The translations under genes and the position numbers were made by a program. The notes beneath the pieces were generated by a model. That model was not told where the DNA came from and searched no databases. It worked only from the letters and a program-made list of their open reading frames with translations. A stretch of 64,000 bases of DNA, taken from contig NC_088797.1 in assembly GCF_011386835.1 (NCBI RefSeq), forward strand, positions 97,226,264 to 97,290,263, given 5' to 3'. Shown one piece after another: positions 9,367-21,140 of this stretch (position 1 is the stretch's first letter; the number at the start of each line of letters is the position of its first letter). The stretch is from Chrysemys picta bellii. Lineage: Eukaryota > Chordata > Testudines > Emydidae.

Positions 9367-11470
9367 TTAACACATTCTCTTCATTAACAGGTTTGGCAAT
9401 TCTTCAGAATAGGGTGATTTTTCTGAAGTTGGGACATTTAAAAATATAAAAAGTTTATTTGAGATGACAAAGGTAGTCCATTTGGTGGGATCGTGTAGTC
9501 CATTGTGTATAACATAGTAAGAAAAAACTGCAGTAGGTGTGAAATTTGGGTCCAGATATCAGCATTCCTTGATATGCCACATTTAAAAAAAAATCAGATT
9601 AGACAATTTCCTATTAAACACATTAATTAAACTAGCAGGGACAGTAAAATAATTTTTCAAAGTGTTGGATTGGGATTAAAATGTCATTTGTGGCTAAAGC
9701 AAATATTCTTTATTCTTCTTCAGCTCCTCAATAACCATATAGGACATAAAAGTAAATCACATTTGGGGCCACTGCTAGGCTGGGAGTCTTACAATTACAC
9801 CCAGCAGCTGTGTTTTTGGTCTGCGATGCACATGTGCAGGCCACGCCGTCTGTTTCCTTCGGCAGTGTGCTCTGTTCTTGGGAGCAGGCGGGGAATCTAC
9901 GCTGCAAAACCCTGCAGGCTCTTAAGTACAGAGAAGACCAGGAGAGGTGAAGGACAGTGCAATTTTCATGGTTGCTTTACACATACCGTTCATGATCATG
10001 TAGGAACCCAGTGGCTCAGATACTACAGAATTGCCTAGCTGACTAATTAGCACTTTTATCAAAAGCATGGGTGTTTGCTAAAGGTTAAGAGTTAAGGTAT
10101 AATTACACAGGTCATGGTTTAAAATAAAACCAGTAAAAATAGGAAACAGTTACATTTCACAATTTGAAAAAAGAAGACATTTTTAAACCAGTGTAAAAAG
10201 TAAAACACGGAAGACATGAAAAGGTTAATATTAAGGTTATGAAAGGGTTAAACAAAAGGCAACACACAACCAGAAGACAAATATGGACAAGTAAAGAGAC
10301 TAAAGTGAACAGGAACAAAAGAAAGAAAATATAAGCCGAATAGGCAAGGCTGGCAAAACAAAATCATGGACAAAGATAAAATCCTCCCCCCTTTATATTT
10401 TGTCTGTTTACCTTCTGATCTCTTCAGAAAAGGAGCTGCCTTCTTATATGTTTCTAAAAGACACTGCATTGTAGCTATTGGACATGATGGAAATATATAC
10501 TTAGAGTGAATCACAGTGCAGCATGTTTGGGGCAGATGTTCACAGATCAGAACAAAGAAGGCAGTGAAAGTATAATACATTTAAGGTACCTTAGTATTTT
10601 GAGTTTGTTCACATGGAGGGGCAGTTCTGACCCTTTTGGAAAGGGGAGTGAGCAGAATACAAGCTGCATCGCTCTTGAGCAACCTCCAACAGCTAGTCAG
10701 TCATAGACCTCCCTCTTAGATGTTTAGATCCCTGTATGTTTTCCTCGGTCAATCCAATATGACCATGGGGAAATGTACCATAGCCATGAATGACATCAAA
10801 CAGCATATTTTACAAGACTGCTTTGAAAGTAGTTATTTAAATGCTATTTGGACCTTACTCCAAGGTTAAATGTTGGTAGCAGTTCTTTTATTAAGTATAA
10901 TGAACAACACTGAATAACTGTGGATTTTCATTCATCATTTTTAAAGTTTTAAAATATTAGAAAGTTTAACCCTTTAAATTAACCATTTCCCATGCTTAAT
11001 ATTTTTGAACCAGTTCTCTAACCATCCATATCAGGTCCTGATATCCCAAGCCTGACAATTAAACTATCCCCTTCCAATCACAAAAGTTCAGAGTAATTTT
11101 AAAAGTTCATTCTCGGCTGGATTGCAATAAGAACGATCATTTTAAAGAGCTTAGAGGAAAATAAACCAAACAAACTTTGCTCCTTGAACCTTTCCGTTTT
11201 GCACCATTTACTTTTTAACTTGCAGCTGCTTGTGTGTTTTTAAAACATGCCTGAGCAAGTGCCGCTTGTCAATAGCTGTATTACAATATCACACTGTGAT
11301 TAAATAATGTGAAAGACCTGGGTTAAAATGAAAAAGGGCAGGAAATTCAAAGTTACAGCTGACACTTCTCTTTAGCTCAAACTGCTGGGGAAAGAAAAGG
11401 CACGAGGTAAGACTGCCTCAGCTATGACATTTATTTGAGAGTTTTAGAAGGGGGAAACACATTAATGTCT
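9367..11470. other. Unique sequence; one weak exon-like segment
   Basis: No repeats were recognised. On the minus strand, 10412-10499 is an open 88-nt segment between 'cactctaag' and a strong donor-like 'cagaag|gtaaac'. It reads CLLETYKKAAPFLKRSE near its end. It lies upstream of the open segment at 8978-9366 in the same direction, but the two reading phases join only if the internal acceptors near 9296 or 9303 are used. Other open frames here (9670-10038 plus, 10506-10706 plus) show no motif. Confidence 0.25.
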
Positions 11471-11868
11471 GTAAGCTGTATCACCACAGACCTCATCGGA
11501 TCTGATGAGCCAAACAGGGTGGGGCTGAATTGGTATTTGGATAGGCGACCTCCACATAAAACCCAATGTGCTGCACATATTGGTGTTATTGATTCAGTAG
11601 GTGGCACTCTTCCCTCTGAGTCAGTACTGAATCAACCTCTCAGTGTGGCGTTAGGGCCCGTTGAAATGAGAGGACAGACTCCCACTAACTTCACCAGACT
11701 TTGAGTAGGGCTTTTATGGAGCTTCGTGCTATTAGGGCTGCCATATCTCAGAAGAGATGTACAACCATGCTCCTGACCACTTGGGACCATAAAAGATTTC
11801 AGGGCATTTTTGTAAGAGTAAACACACTGGCACAGGTGTCCTGGCAAATTCCCGTCTAATCAGTTATG
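11471..11868 (+). repeat. 5S rRNA-derived SINE
   Basis: The head aligns with 5S rRNA: 'gacctcatcggatctgatga' (5S 'gatctcgtctgatctcgg'), 'agccaaacagggt' (box A 'agctaagcagggt'), 'ggggctgaattggt' and 'tatttggataggcgac' (box C 'tacttggatgggagac', at about 11533-11548). The body then has 'ctgagtcagtactgaatcaa', 'agagatgtacaaccatgctc', 'gaccacttgggaccataaaa' and 'caggtgtcctggcaaattcc'. A 5S head with this long body fits the SINE3 class (AmnSINE1-like). Transcription would be by RNA polymerase III from the internal promoter. The copy is diverged and probably silent. Confidence 0.8.
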
Positions 11869-13021
11869 TTTCTCATGTCTACGCTTTCCCTGCCGTTTCA
11901 CTTGGAAATTAGAGTACTTTTCATTCCCTTTTCCTAAATACATAGTAATGATGATCACTGTTCGGCTGCCACACTCCATCCCAGGAATGGCTCCATTTTT
12001 GTGGAGTTACAGCCTAGGGATTGCCAGCTGCCGTATCGTTGTAGATCAAAATCATAAGCCTAAAACTGATCTTAAAATAAAATCTGATCCCCAGCTAGCG
12101 TAAATCAACATAGCTGCACGAGCTGTGAATCTGGCCCACTAATCCTATGCTGAGATCGTATATGCTGAATTTCAGCCATGAGGGAATTTTTAATACACTC
12201 TTTAGCTTAAAGGTTTATAATGGAAACATTTTACAGGAATTCATTACAAAGTTACAAATAACACCGCTATTATTAGCCAGTGTATTTTAAATGGACGTAT
12301 AGATGATGGTTGAATCGTGCCCCTTTTAAAATGGATATGTAAGCATCAGCTGCTACCCAAGTGTAACAATGTAATGTTTATCCACTTAAATTCATGGAAT
12401 ATGATGTTGACAAATTGGCCAACTCAGAACACATCTTGAACCTCTTCTCAGCAACGCTGGTATGAATCAGGAGTAACTCCAGTGAAAGAAGCTAGATTCG
12501 AGTAAAATTGATGTACATGACAGATAAAACAAACGTAGCGTAACAGCATGCATTGACCAGTTTAATGCTAACATCATATGTCCTAACTTTAAGTTGCCAT
12601 TACCCAGTAGGTGCCTTAAAAATTGGTACTGTTTTCAAAGATTCTACCATTGCTAGTAGAATTCTCTGTTATATAAATAAGGAATATAGTGGAAACGAAT
12701 CTTCCGAAAACAGCAGAATGTGTCAAGTTCACACTCTGTATTACATACCACCATTATGTCCATGTCAAGTTAAGTTCTTGTTTCAGTATCTCAAAGATGT
12801 GAAAGATTCAATTTCAAATGAATAAGCCAGCAGGGGTTGATGTTCAGTATGGTTTTGAGATTACATCAATACAGAGAATTTAAGCAAATAAATAGCTCTT
12901 GTTCTGTACCCATTTTTAATTCTTAAGCAGTTTACTCCTTTGGTGTAGTTATGTATTTGCATTTTAAAATTCAATTACATGCAAAAAGTTCTTGGTAAAT
13001 TAGGGATTTTAAGTAAATATT
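11869..13021. other. Unique sequence, nothing secure
   Basis: Small remnants of the decayed palindrome class appear ('aaatctgatccccagctagc' near 12085 and 'gaatcaggagtaactccagt' near 12465), without ends. No coding signal. Confidence 0.3.
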
Positions 13022-13120
13022 GGGCCTAATCCTGCACACACTCACTCATCTGAGTCGTCCCACTGCCATGAAAAGAACTACTTATTTCAATCCGGTGTTC
13101 AGGTATGGGCCCTTTATTCA
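13022..13120. repeat. Decayed palindromic repeat ('gggcctaatcctgcac')
   Basis: It starts 'gggcctaatcctgcacacac' and ends 'caggtatgggccc', with rough complementarity between the arms. It belongs to the group of short fold-back repeats seen at 17400, 27372, 28453, 30953 and 58695. Confidence 0.35.
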
Positions 13121-14197
13121 ACAAGATTATTCCATCTAACGCAGTGCTGAAAGATTGAAGGAGCAAATTCTGAGGAATTAATTAAGACCTGTTTGAATAG
13201 ATACATTTTGAAATTTCCAGTCAGAATCAACTTAAACTTTTGATGCCGGATTCTCATTTACACTAAGGACACTTTATACTGCTCCGGTGGTATAAAAGGG
13301 GACATTCAGTGGGTGAAAACACAACTTGTCAATGAGACTCAGGCTCAAGCTGTTTAAATTCCATTTAGCAATGGCTCCTTGAGACTGGCTGAGGAGGAAC
13401 TGTGACTATCAACCTGGAGGAGATGGCAGGGAGCCTACAAAGAAGTGAGAGACACGAGAGACACTAACATTCAAGTGTTCTTAGGTGACAAAATAGAAAG
13501 ACAAAGAGGTGACCCATTGGCCCACGATCTGGGATGTAAAGAGAAAGGAAAGAGGGAGATGCAGCTGAGAGAGAGGCCCAGAGGAGGGGGATCCTTTTCC
13601 TTTACTCATCCCTCCTGCCATTCTTTTAGCTCAAGTTACAGCTTTGGATTTGGGGCTAAACAGCCTAGGTCCTAAGGTACATCTCTGAGGGTGCAGATGT
13701 GTTCAGTTGACGACCAGGGTGACTAGTTCATTAGCAAACAGCATCAGAAAAACTAAGAGACCGAATCCTAGAAACAGTCACATACTGGGGAAAAAAATTG
13801 TCCTAAAATCACTGAGAGAATGAAAGACAAGACTGTGTATGCAAAAATAGAGGCTATGTCCCAGAAACACAGAACTGGGAACTCCAGAAGCAGAGAGACG
13901 AACAGAAAACACACAGAGAAAGACACATAGGAACGGAGACAGAAACATGTGAAAGGCTCAGAGGAGAGAGCCTGCTTGCCAAACAAGTGGGTCTAGCAGC
14001 GAAAAGAGAGTTGGCTAAGAGGAGGAAGTAGAATATAGGATGCTGAAAGCAGAAGAAGACACATGTGCCAAGGGGGTAAACATTGAAGCACAGAACGAAA
14101 AAGGCAAGCTAGATCAGCCCCACAGGGGAAGAACATGAGAGACACAGACAGTAGGGTAATGGGTCATAAAAATACTGGGAGATTAGGAGGAGTCTAA
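13121..14197. other. Purine-rich unique sequence
   Basis: From about 13440 to 14130 the plus strand is strikingly purine-rich ('gagagacacgagagacact', 'gaaaacacacagagaaagac', 'gagagagtt'). This is low-complexity DNA. The open frames on both strands here are by-products of that bias. Confidence 0.5.
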
Positions 14198-14482
14198 GGG
14201 TACATCTACACTACAGGGGGGAGTCGATTTAAGATACGCAAATTCAGCTACGTGAATAGCGTAGCTGAATTTGACGTATCGCAGCCGACTTACCCCGCTG
14301 TGAGGACGGCGGCAAAATCGACTTCTGCGGCTTTCTGTCGACGGCGCTTACTCCCACCTCCGCTGGTGGAGTAAGAGCGTCGATTTGGGGATCGATTGTC
14401 GCGTCCCGATGGGACGCGATAAATCGATCCCCGAGAGGTCGATTTCTACCCGCCGATTCAGGCGGGTAGTGTAGACCTAGCC
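14198..14482. mobile_element. Two-hairpin MITE, PIF/Harbinger-like, copy 1
   Basis: Ends GGGTACATCTACACTAC and (reverse complement of the right end) GGCTAGGTCTACACTAC are inverted repeats, flanked by a 3-bp duplication taa at 14195-14197 and 14483-14485. Inside are two strong hairpins: 'attcagctacgt' pairing with 'gcgtagctgaat' (about 14242-14271), and 'cgcgtcccgatgggacgcga' (about 14400-14420). The 285-bp element is far more GC- and CpG-rich than its surroundings. It has no coding capacity. A 3-bp TWA-like duplication suggests PIF/Harbinger. Confidence 0.8.
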
Positions 14483-17334
14483 TAAGTTATCTTCTGGTCT
14501 CATCAGTGTGTAAGTAACACCAAGTTAGACTCCCTTGCACTCCTGCCAAAGATTGGCACTGGGCAGTAGTGTAAGGGAGCTGAAATTACACTTCACATAG
14601 CATCTCTGAATTTGGCCCAGGAAGCAGTGAAGAGGAGAGAGTAACATCAATGTGGCCTGCCACCCAGAAGCAGTGTGGGTGTACTATGGGCCTCTAGTAA
14701 CAGAGAGGAAGCATAAAATTGGCTCTTGGACTCAATGAGAATGATAATAAGTCCTGAAAGTAGATAGTCCCTAGAGGAGACTGAATAGCAGGAAGGGGAA
14801 GAGACACAAAGAGGGACAGCGTGTGCACAAGAGCGAAAGTGAAAAATGAGAAAGGAATTATATTTTGTAGGGAGAAGGTGTTTGTGGTACATGCATTGCA
14901 GGGAAACAGCAGTTGAAGGAGCCCCAGCTCTGTTCACCAATGGTTTAGAGGTCTGAAATGTTACTTACATTTCAATATTATACTATATACAGCAGAACTA
15001 GTTATTTAGTCTTGCTGATATTTAAATATGAATTCCTTAAACAATATTTGGCATGATATAATGATCCCCACCTTTGTGAAGAACACTTTTCACCCAGAGA
15101 GCTCAAGATGACATGCCCAGCACAGCACATTTACAATTATTGTACATTATGATGACTATATTCATTTGTAAATAGAATCACACCACACATGCTCTTTGAT
15201 GGCAGAGGGGATGTGGGGTGAACTATCAATGGAAAAAGATAGCCTAAGTATTTAAAGCAGATATCTCAGCACATAATCAGCCATCCTAACCAGCCAATAT
15301 TTGACCAAAATGAAAACTTGGGACTAATGAAAAGTGACACTGGCAGTCTAGGAAAAACATGTTTTTTGTTGTACTTTTCTGTGCCTTTTTTAAAACCATT
15401 TGGTAAAGCATGCAGATGTTTAGAAGGCCTACAGGTTATACACTTCTACAACTGTTTTGGCATCTCCCATAAGAAAGCTAAAGTTGTTTTAATACAGCTG
15501 TAATCAGAGCAAGAATCCTTTGTGATATTAGACCAAGAATTATTAACATTGCTGCTATCTGAATTCACAATTATCAATGCATGTTTGTGTAGCTATATCT
15601 CAGACACTTTGTTTACTCCAGACTCTGTGAAATAAATTGTTTATTTAATGTTTCATAACAAATGAAAAAAATCTCATTTACTACTGATATTTGCATAAGA
15701 TCAAGATGTCTTAAAGTTGGAATAGTCTTTATCTTTAAAAGAAGTCTCATTATATGGGTCATGAATAATATTAGAAATGATCACTATGCCTCAAATTTAG
15801 ACATCAACAAACAAGGGAGGCACAGAAGGGAGGAAAACACAATGGACCAAAAGAGGGAACATACATCCAAGCACTATGTAACTGGCCTAATTTATTTATA
15901 CAGAGAGTTTGCCTGCAAAGTGCATTAATTTAGATTAGTTTTTAAAATGGTACAGTATTATATTAGACATATGTCCTTGCTTAAAAGAGAGTTCAGGCAA
16001 ATATGTTTATTTTTATTAGTCTTACATCTAGTTTGATTAAAGTGCTGGCTAACAAGAGAAACCACTTAGGAAAGATCCTGTATACAGAAATGGGAGGTAT
16101 GAGGAAAAACTGTTTTAATCACATGATTTACCCAAAAGGGAGTGTAAAATTAACATAAACAGGCCCATTTCATCTTGACTCTCTGTAAATGTTTTTTTAA
16201 TGTGAAAAAAATGTGATAATTAATGTTTCTATACTCATATGCTTAAGGAGTCATTACAATCAGCCTTTGTTTGCTCCAGAGTTGGCAGCACCGACCTACT
16301 GCATTTGAGAAGGGAATGTTTTAGGGTCATTTAACATTATATCACTCTTGGTGATCCAAGAGCTGCTATAATTCTGCCAAAGAGTATAGAGGGTTTCCCA
16401 GTCAAGTTTCATCCTGATTTTGATTATTGTTTATCTCCAGTCCATGTCTGAATAGTTGTAGTAAAATAGAGGAAGTTTTACTCCTGAATTTGAGGTCAGC
16501 TTGTAATGAACCATGGTTTCAATCGCATGAACAGCTGCTTCTTTTATAAGCAAAAAGGGTTCACTTACAGTTCAGGGTAACACAGTAATAATTTAAGGAA
16601 CAAGGAAGCTTCTATTCATTTCTTTATTTTTTTATATGTTTTTTGAAACGTTTTGACATTTGAGCGCCTGCAGCGGACTTGTCTGAGTTGAGTGTAATAT
16701 TGACACTATTCTACTTTGCAAAAAAAAAAGAAATGAACAAAGTGAATTTTTAAAACAGAAATACAGTACATCTAGACCTATCAATCATCATATAAAAGCC
16801 TTTTTCATTGCGGGTTTCGTTTTCTGTAGTGAGAAAAACTAGTATTAAACTTTTTTAAATGTGTAGCTGGATCTAAAAGGGACACAAATAAATCAGGCAT
16901 TTTCTCTGAAACGGGGGTCAAAATATTTTTAAATGGTTGGATAAATTCAAGCAAGCAACTTAATACAGGTTACTAAAAGCAATGGGACAAAAAATTCTTT
17001 TCATCAAAATAAGTCTCTCAAAAAACAAAGGTTTAAAAGTTTGGCCAATTTGGTTTGCAAATATATTTTTCTAACTGTATAGTTCTACAGTTCATAAAAA
17101 ACAAGTCTTAAATGAAAGAAGATTAACTAGTAATTTTTCATTTATTTTCTTATGTTCATTTGTCCAATTCAATTTTGTTACCAGCCTCTTAAATCACATG
17201 GGTTTAAAGGGTGAATGTAACGCCTTTTGGCATTTGTCATCTCTACATATTAGGATTCCCCTAATTTTTCTAAAATCCATGTAGATGCTTCTTAGTTATC
17301 TTGTTTGCTTTTGGCAGTCATCGTACTGGAAGCC
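14483..17334. other. Long unique AT-rich stretch
   Basis: About 2.9 kb without a repeat boundary, RNA gene or coding exon that I can support. The open frames at 14647-14940 (minus), 15318-15503 (plus) and 15662-15928 (plus) lack motifs. A short poly(A) run lies near 16720. Confidence 0.4.
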
Positions 17335-17620
17335 AGGAGACCCAGACTGTTCCTGACACAGCCACTGATTTGTCATGTGATCGTGGGCTACTTATTTAGG
17401 GCCAGGTTATAGAACCTTTACTCACATTGGTGAGCACTTATTCAAGTAATTTCACACGTTTCAGTGGGACTATTCTCACTATTGCTTACTAGTTTGAGTA
17501 AGGGCTCCACAGTCTGTCTCAGAACTTCTCTGTGCATCATTTTCACTATCTGTCAAATGGAGATGATACCTATCTGCCTTTGTAAAGCCCTTTCAGATCT
17601 GGAGATCCAAGACTGTTAAA
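17335..17620 (+). repeat. MIR-type SINE interrupted by a fold-back repeat
   Basis: The MIR left part is 'agccaggagacccagactgt', 'gccactgatttgtcatgtga' and 'cgtgggc'. Its right part resumes as 'tctctgtgcatcattttcac' and 'tgtcaaatggagatgatacc'. Between them, about 17398-17515 is a separate repeat beginning 'gggccaggttatagaacc' and ending 'gagtaagggctccacagtct', with inverted arms ('acctttactca' and 'tgagtaagggct'). The order shows that the fold-back repeat came after the MIR. Confidence 0.6.
17398..17515. repeat. Fold-back repeat inserted in the MIR
   Basis: Arms 'gaacctttactcaca' on the left and 'ttgagtaagggctcc' on the right pair imperfectly around a core with 'tttcagtgggactattctca'. This is the class of short palindromes with a central 'tcagtgggac'-like word that is common in this window. 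Confidence 0.45.
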
Positions 17621-18035
17621 AGAGTTGGCTGAGGATGCAAATTACCACGTTAGGTGGTACATAAATCAGTTCTATCTAGCTGAAGAAAGTATGCCCTTAC
17701 TTGGTGCGGTCCCCTCTGTACTTGGGGAAACATCATGGTGCCTGATGTTCCCCACTGCACCCAGAATAGAAAAGTGACAGCATCAAATTGTGAGAAGGTT
17801 CTACTCTCGATTTCTTTGATTCCGTAGGGAATGTGTGAAGCATTTTTAACCACTTCCTCAAATAGCTCCCACTACCAGTGCTCTTATTAAGTGTCACATT
17901 CCTTTTCAGGCCCATTGACTGCTTAGTTTAGGACCATAAAGCTGAATAAACTGCGATCATTCCATTTTAGTTGTGTTTGCCTGCAGGGCTCAGGCAGAAA
18001 AGTGAGTGTACTATAGTTTCTCCCTTGTGCAGAAG

Positions 18036-18118
18036 GTACCAGGCATATACCAGACTGACTCATTGCCCTAAGGTAAAATGGGAACAGGTATATACCAAAC
18101 TGACACATTGCCCCTTAT
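18036..18118. repeat. Local tandem duplication, about 44-bp unit, two copies
   Basis: 'accaggcatataccagactg' plus 'actcattgccct' is followed by 'acaggtatataccaaactg' plus 'acacattgcccc'. Two diverged copies stand head to tail, so the duplication is old. The longest open frame of this neighbourhood, 146 codons on the minus strand, starts in the next 400 bp and ends in this duplication. Confidence 0.65.
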
Positions 18119-19373
18119 AATATCCTTTGTTCCCACAGATGAAGAGAGGTATTTTAGCCATTAATGCAACACGTGATTTCAGGAGCAATTGGAAACCCAA
18201 ACGCATCACAAAAATGTGAACCCCTTGAACAAAGGGAAGATAAATCTTTTCAGTAAAGTAGGACCCACCATCACCTAATAGTAAAGATCCCGTACCCCAA
18301 ACTTCTAACCTCATTTCCATTTGGTTTGAAACAAACCTCGGTACGTTTGCCCTCATCCAATTTCCAATGATGGCTTGCTTTTCTGGTAGTTGGCTATCTA
18401 TACTTAACGGAAATGAGACACAAAGCAGCATGCCATTAGCATTCTGATAACACCACACTCCAAATGATCTCTCAGTCTCATTTACTGGCCTTACATACAC
18501 ACATATATATGTATTACAAATCTCTCAGGAAACACAGGACCTGAATCCCAGTGTTCCAATGCAGTCAATTAGGAGCAAGACACAAACAAATAACTGCATC
18601 ACTCTCAAAAGAAATGTATCTATTAGGCAGTTTCACTTCAGAGGTCGCTGAAGATGGGAATGGGGCTGCTAGCAGTCTTCCCAATTATTATTTTTGCTCT
18701 TAAGGAAAGATCAAGACCATCGGTCACCACTAATGGCTATGTTACCCCAGAAGCCCAGGTTGTGAATAAATTTTAGATGTTTAAATAAAAAATACTCTCT
18801 AATGAGCCCTCAGTTTACAGTATAAGAAGCACGCCTCCCACCTGAGCAAAACTAAAGCTCATCCAATATGAAATATCCCCAGGACAATGAATGAACAGAA
18901 AAAACACTTGCCATCAGGCAGAGTGGAGCACCATTCAACACGGCAGCTTGTGCTCTTCCCTAACACATAGATGCGTAGGGTAGAGAGATCAGCCCTTTCC
19001 ATTTCCTTCCATTAGCACTGTAAACCACTGAGGCAAATAAATTCATGAGGACAAACAAAACTGAAGTCAACAATCAAGACTGCAGCATTTTACAGGATCA
19101 AGTGAAACGTACAAGGACAATTAAATCTGCTGTGACTTCCAAAAACACTGTTGGCCTGCACCTTGCAACTCTGCTCCTCGGATTTGATCTGGTAGCACTT
19201 TACACCCGTGTTGCACAGGTTTCCAGGGGAAGTTATGGGAGAATCAAGGCCCTGAGCTCTCCCCCAGATCTGCACAAGATTACTAAAATAAATCTGTTCT
19301 GAATATAATTTCATAATTTTCCTTTATAACCACCACCTGATATTCTTTTATCCCCTTCACACTTTTCACGATG
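18119..19373. other. Unique sequence with the longest unexplained open frame
   Basis: A minus-strand frame at 18060-18500 is open for 146 codons. It shows no motif, no splice-like boundaries that I trust and no G-first codon bias, so I treat it as chance. No repeats were recognised. Confidence 0.35.
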
Positions 19374-19478
19374 AGCCTGATTCTCCTCTTATCTAACATC
19401 AGTTTTACACCATTTAACTCCATTGACTTACGTGGATTCACTGCTCATTTACAACAATGGAAAGGAGAGGAGAATCCA
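19374..19478. repeat. Decayed palindromic repeat ('cctgattctcctc')
   Basis: The left arm 'cctgattctcctcttatcta' and the right arm 'ggagaggagaatcc' are inverted complements around 'actccattgacttacgtgga'. This is the fold-back class with a central 'ccattgactt' word. Confidence 0.5.
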
Positions 19479-19964
19479 GCTGTACTACAGTCTTTATGGA
19501 TTCCTTTTATTATTCACACGCATCCATACATCCTTCCACTGCTATGTTACGGACACAGCAAGTGCCCTGACTTACCATGACCACTATAAACAAGACTTCA
19601 CTCAGCATCAACTGTACCCCTCCCACACAGCAGCGTCTGCCACTTCCAGCCATTCATCTAAATGTATCCACTCTCTTTACAGTTTACTCTAATTTCCACT
19701 TATTTCCTCTTCCTCGTTGGCAAATATTCTAAGTAACCACTTTCTAGTTCTAATTTTGTTAGCAGCAACATCACAGCCTATCAAGGGTTCACCGGAGATC
19801 AGCACTATTTTGTTTGGCTGAAACAGAATCAATCTCTGTAATGTATTTTTAGTTCTGTGATATGAGGGCAAATCCAACTGCAAATACTCTTCCCAGACTG
19901 TTATATCTTGACATATCTTTGTCTGCTGGTCAAATACAAACCTACCTTAAAGAAAGATTGTGGA

Positions 19965-20112
19965 GACTAAAGTCCAGATTTTTAAAGGTATTTTAGGCAT
20001 AGCTGCACTCAGCATCACAATGCCTAACTGATTTAACAGACTTAGTCTCATTTTCTATAGGGATTTGGCTATAGGAGCCAAAATCCCATAGGAGTTAAAA
20101 ATCTGGGCCTAA
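19965..20112. repeat. Decayed palindromic repeat ('ccagatttttaaagg')
   Basis: 'tccagatttttaaaggtatt' at the left end and 'aaaaatctgggcc' at the right end are inverted. Between them are 'aatgcctaactgatt' and 'ataggagccaaaatccc'. Related decayed copies lie at 24957-25070 and 30734-30812. Confidence 0.5.
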
Positions 20113-20517
20113 TTCTAATATCTTAGGTCCCATCCTGAGACGGCTCAACAGCCTCCAACCCTGACTTTAAGGAGCATTGAGGGCATTTACCATCTCCAGT
20201 TCTCACAGGAACAGGCCCTACGAATGAATAGCCTACTCCCTTAAGATCTTTCAATGGACTGAGATGGAGAAATAATTTTCAGGCCCCCAAACACAGATGA
20301 GGGGCATGAGTCAGCTAAATATAGGGTACAAAGCTACTGGACTCTGCCCTGGCCCCATACCAGGAAAACTGTAAGGTATGCAATGAGAGAAGCCATGGTC
20401 CTGTTTGACGTGATTAGGATCAGGACAGGCTAATAGTCAGCACTTTCCTATTGCATGATCCAGGGAAAAGCCAGCTGACTAAAAACACTACTCTGTGTGC
20501 TGTCTTGCAAAGATGGG

Positions 20518-20712
20518 GGGGACGGATAGCTCAGTGGTTTGAGCATTAGCCTGCTAAACCCAGGGTTGTGAGTTCAATCCTTGAGGGGGGCCACTTGGGG
20601 ATCTGGGGCAAAATCAGTACTTGGTCCTGCTAGTGAAGGCAGGGGGCTGGACTCAATGACCTTTCAAGGTCCCTTCCAGTTCTAGGAGATGGGATATCTC
20701 CATCAAATTATT
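20518..20712 (+). mobile_element. tRNA-derived SINE, cryptodiran turtle type, with CR1-like tail
   Basis: The head keeps both RNA polymerase III promoter boxes: box A 'tagctcagtggtttgagca' (about 20527-20545) and box B 'ggttgtgagttcaatcc' (about 20564-20580). The tRNA-unrelated body has 'ccacttggggatctggggca'. The 3' part 'ggactcaatgacctttcaag' then 'gtcccttccagttcta' resembles a CR1 LINE 3' end, the probable source of its reverse transcriptase. It finishes in a (TTA)n-like tail at 20708-20730. This matches my memory of the tortoise Pol III SINE. It is little diverged, so fairly young. Confidence 0.9.
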
Positions 20713-20755
20713 ATTATAATTATTATTCATTTTCTCCATCACTACTCACCACTAA

Positions 20756-21140
20756 GGCCTTGTCTACACAACAAAATTATGTCGACCCAACTTACATAGA
20801 GCCACCATAGTTATTAAATTGCTTGTGTGTGTGCACACTTAGCTTTGTGAGTCAGCGGTGCACATCCCCAGTAGAAGCGCTTGCACTGATTGCATTGTCA
20901 GTGTGGCATTGTGGGATGCTCCAGAAAGCCAGTAACAGTCGACATAAGCAGTCTACACTGAAACTGCGCCTACCTAATTACATGCACCGTAACTCTATAC
21001 TGCTCTGAGAGATGGTGTTACTAAATCGGCACAGAGAGACACTGAGGTCAGTGGGAGCCAAATTTAAGTGAAGACACTTCCACCACTAGGTCAACACAAG
21101 GCATCTTACGTTGACCTCGCCCTGTAGTGTAAACCAGGCC
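20756..21140. mobile_element. MITE with 3-bp duplication, second subtype
   Basis: The ends GGCCTTGTCTACAC and (reverse complement of the right end) GGCCTGGTTTACAC are inverted, flanked by taa at 20753-20755 and 21141-21143. The 385-bp interior differs from the two-hairpin MITEs ('attatgtcgacccaacttac', 'ggcattgtgggatgctccag', 'ttacgttgacctcgccctgt'). The shared terminal words and 3-bp duplication suggest the same transposase class. No coding capacity. Confidence 0.75.

Noticed and set aside
11471..11590. Possible functional 5S rRNA gene
   Set aside because: Many substitutions and small deletions, no T-run terminator, and the sequence continues into a SINE body.
18060..18500. 146-codon minus-strand open frame, the longest in the window
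   Set aside because: No motif, no codon bias, no trusted splice sites, and it ends inside a local tandem duplication. In 64 kb a frame of this length is expected by chance.
20518..20590. Possible functional tRNA gene
   Set aside because: Only the promoter-box parts resemble a tRNA. The acceptor stem cannot pair, and the sequence continues into a SINE body and CR1-like tail.
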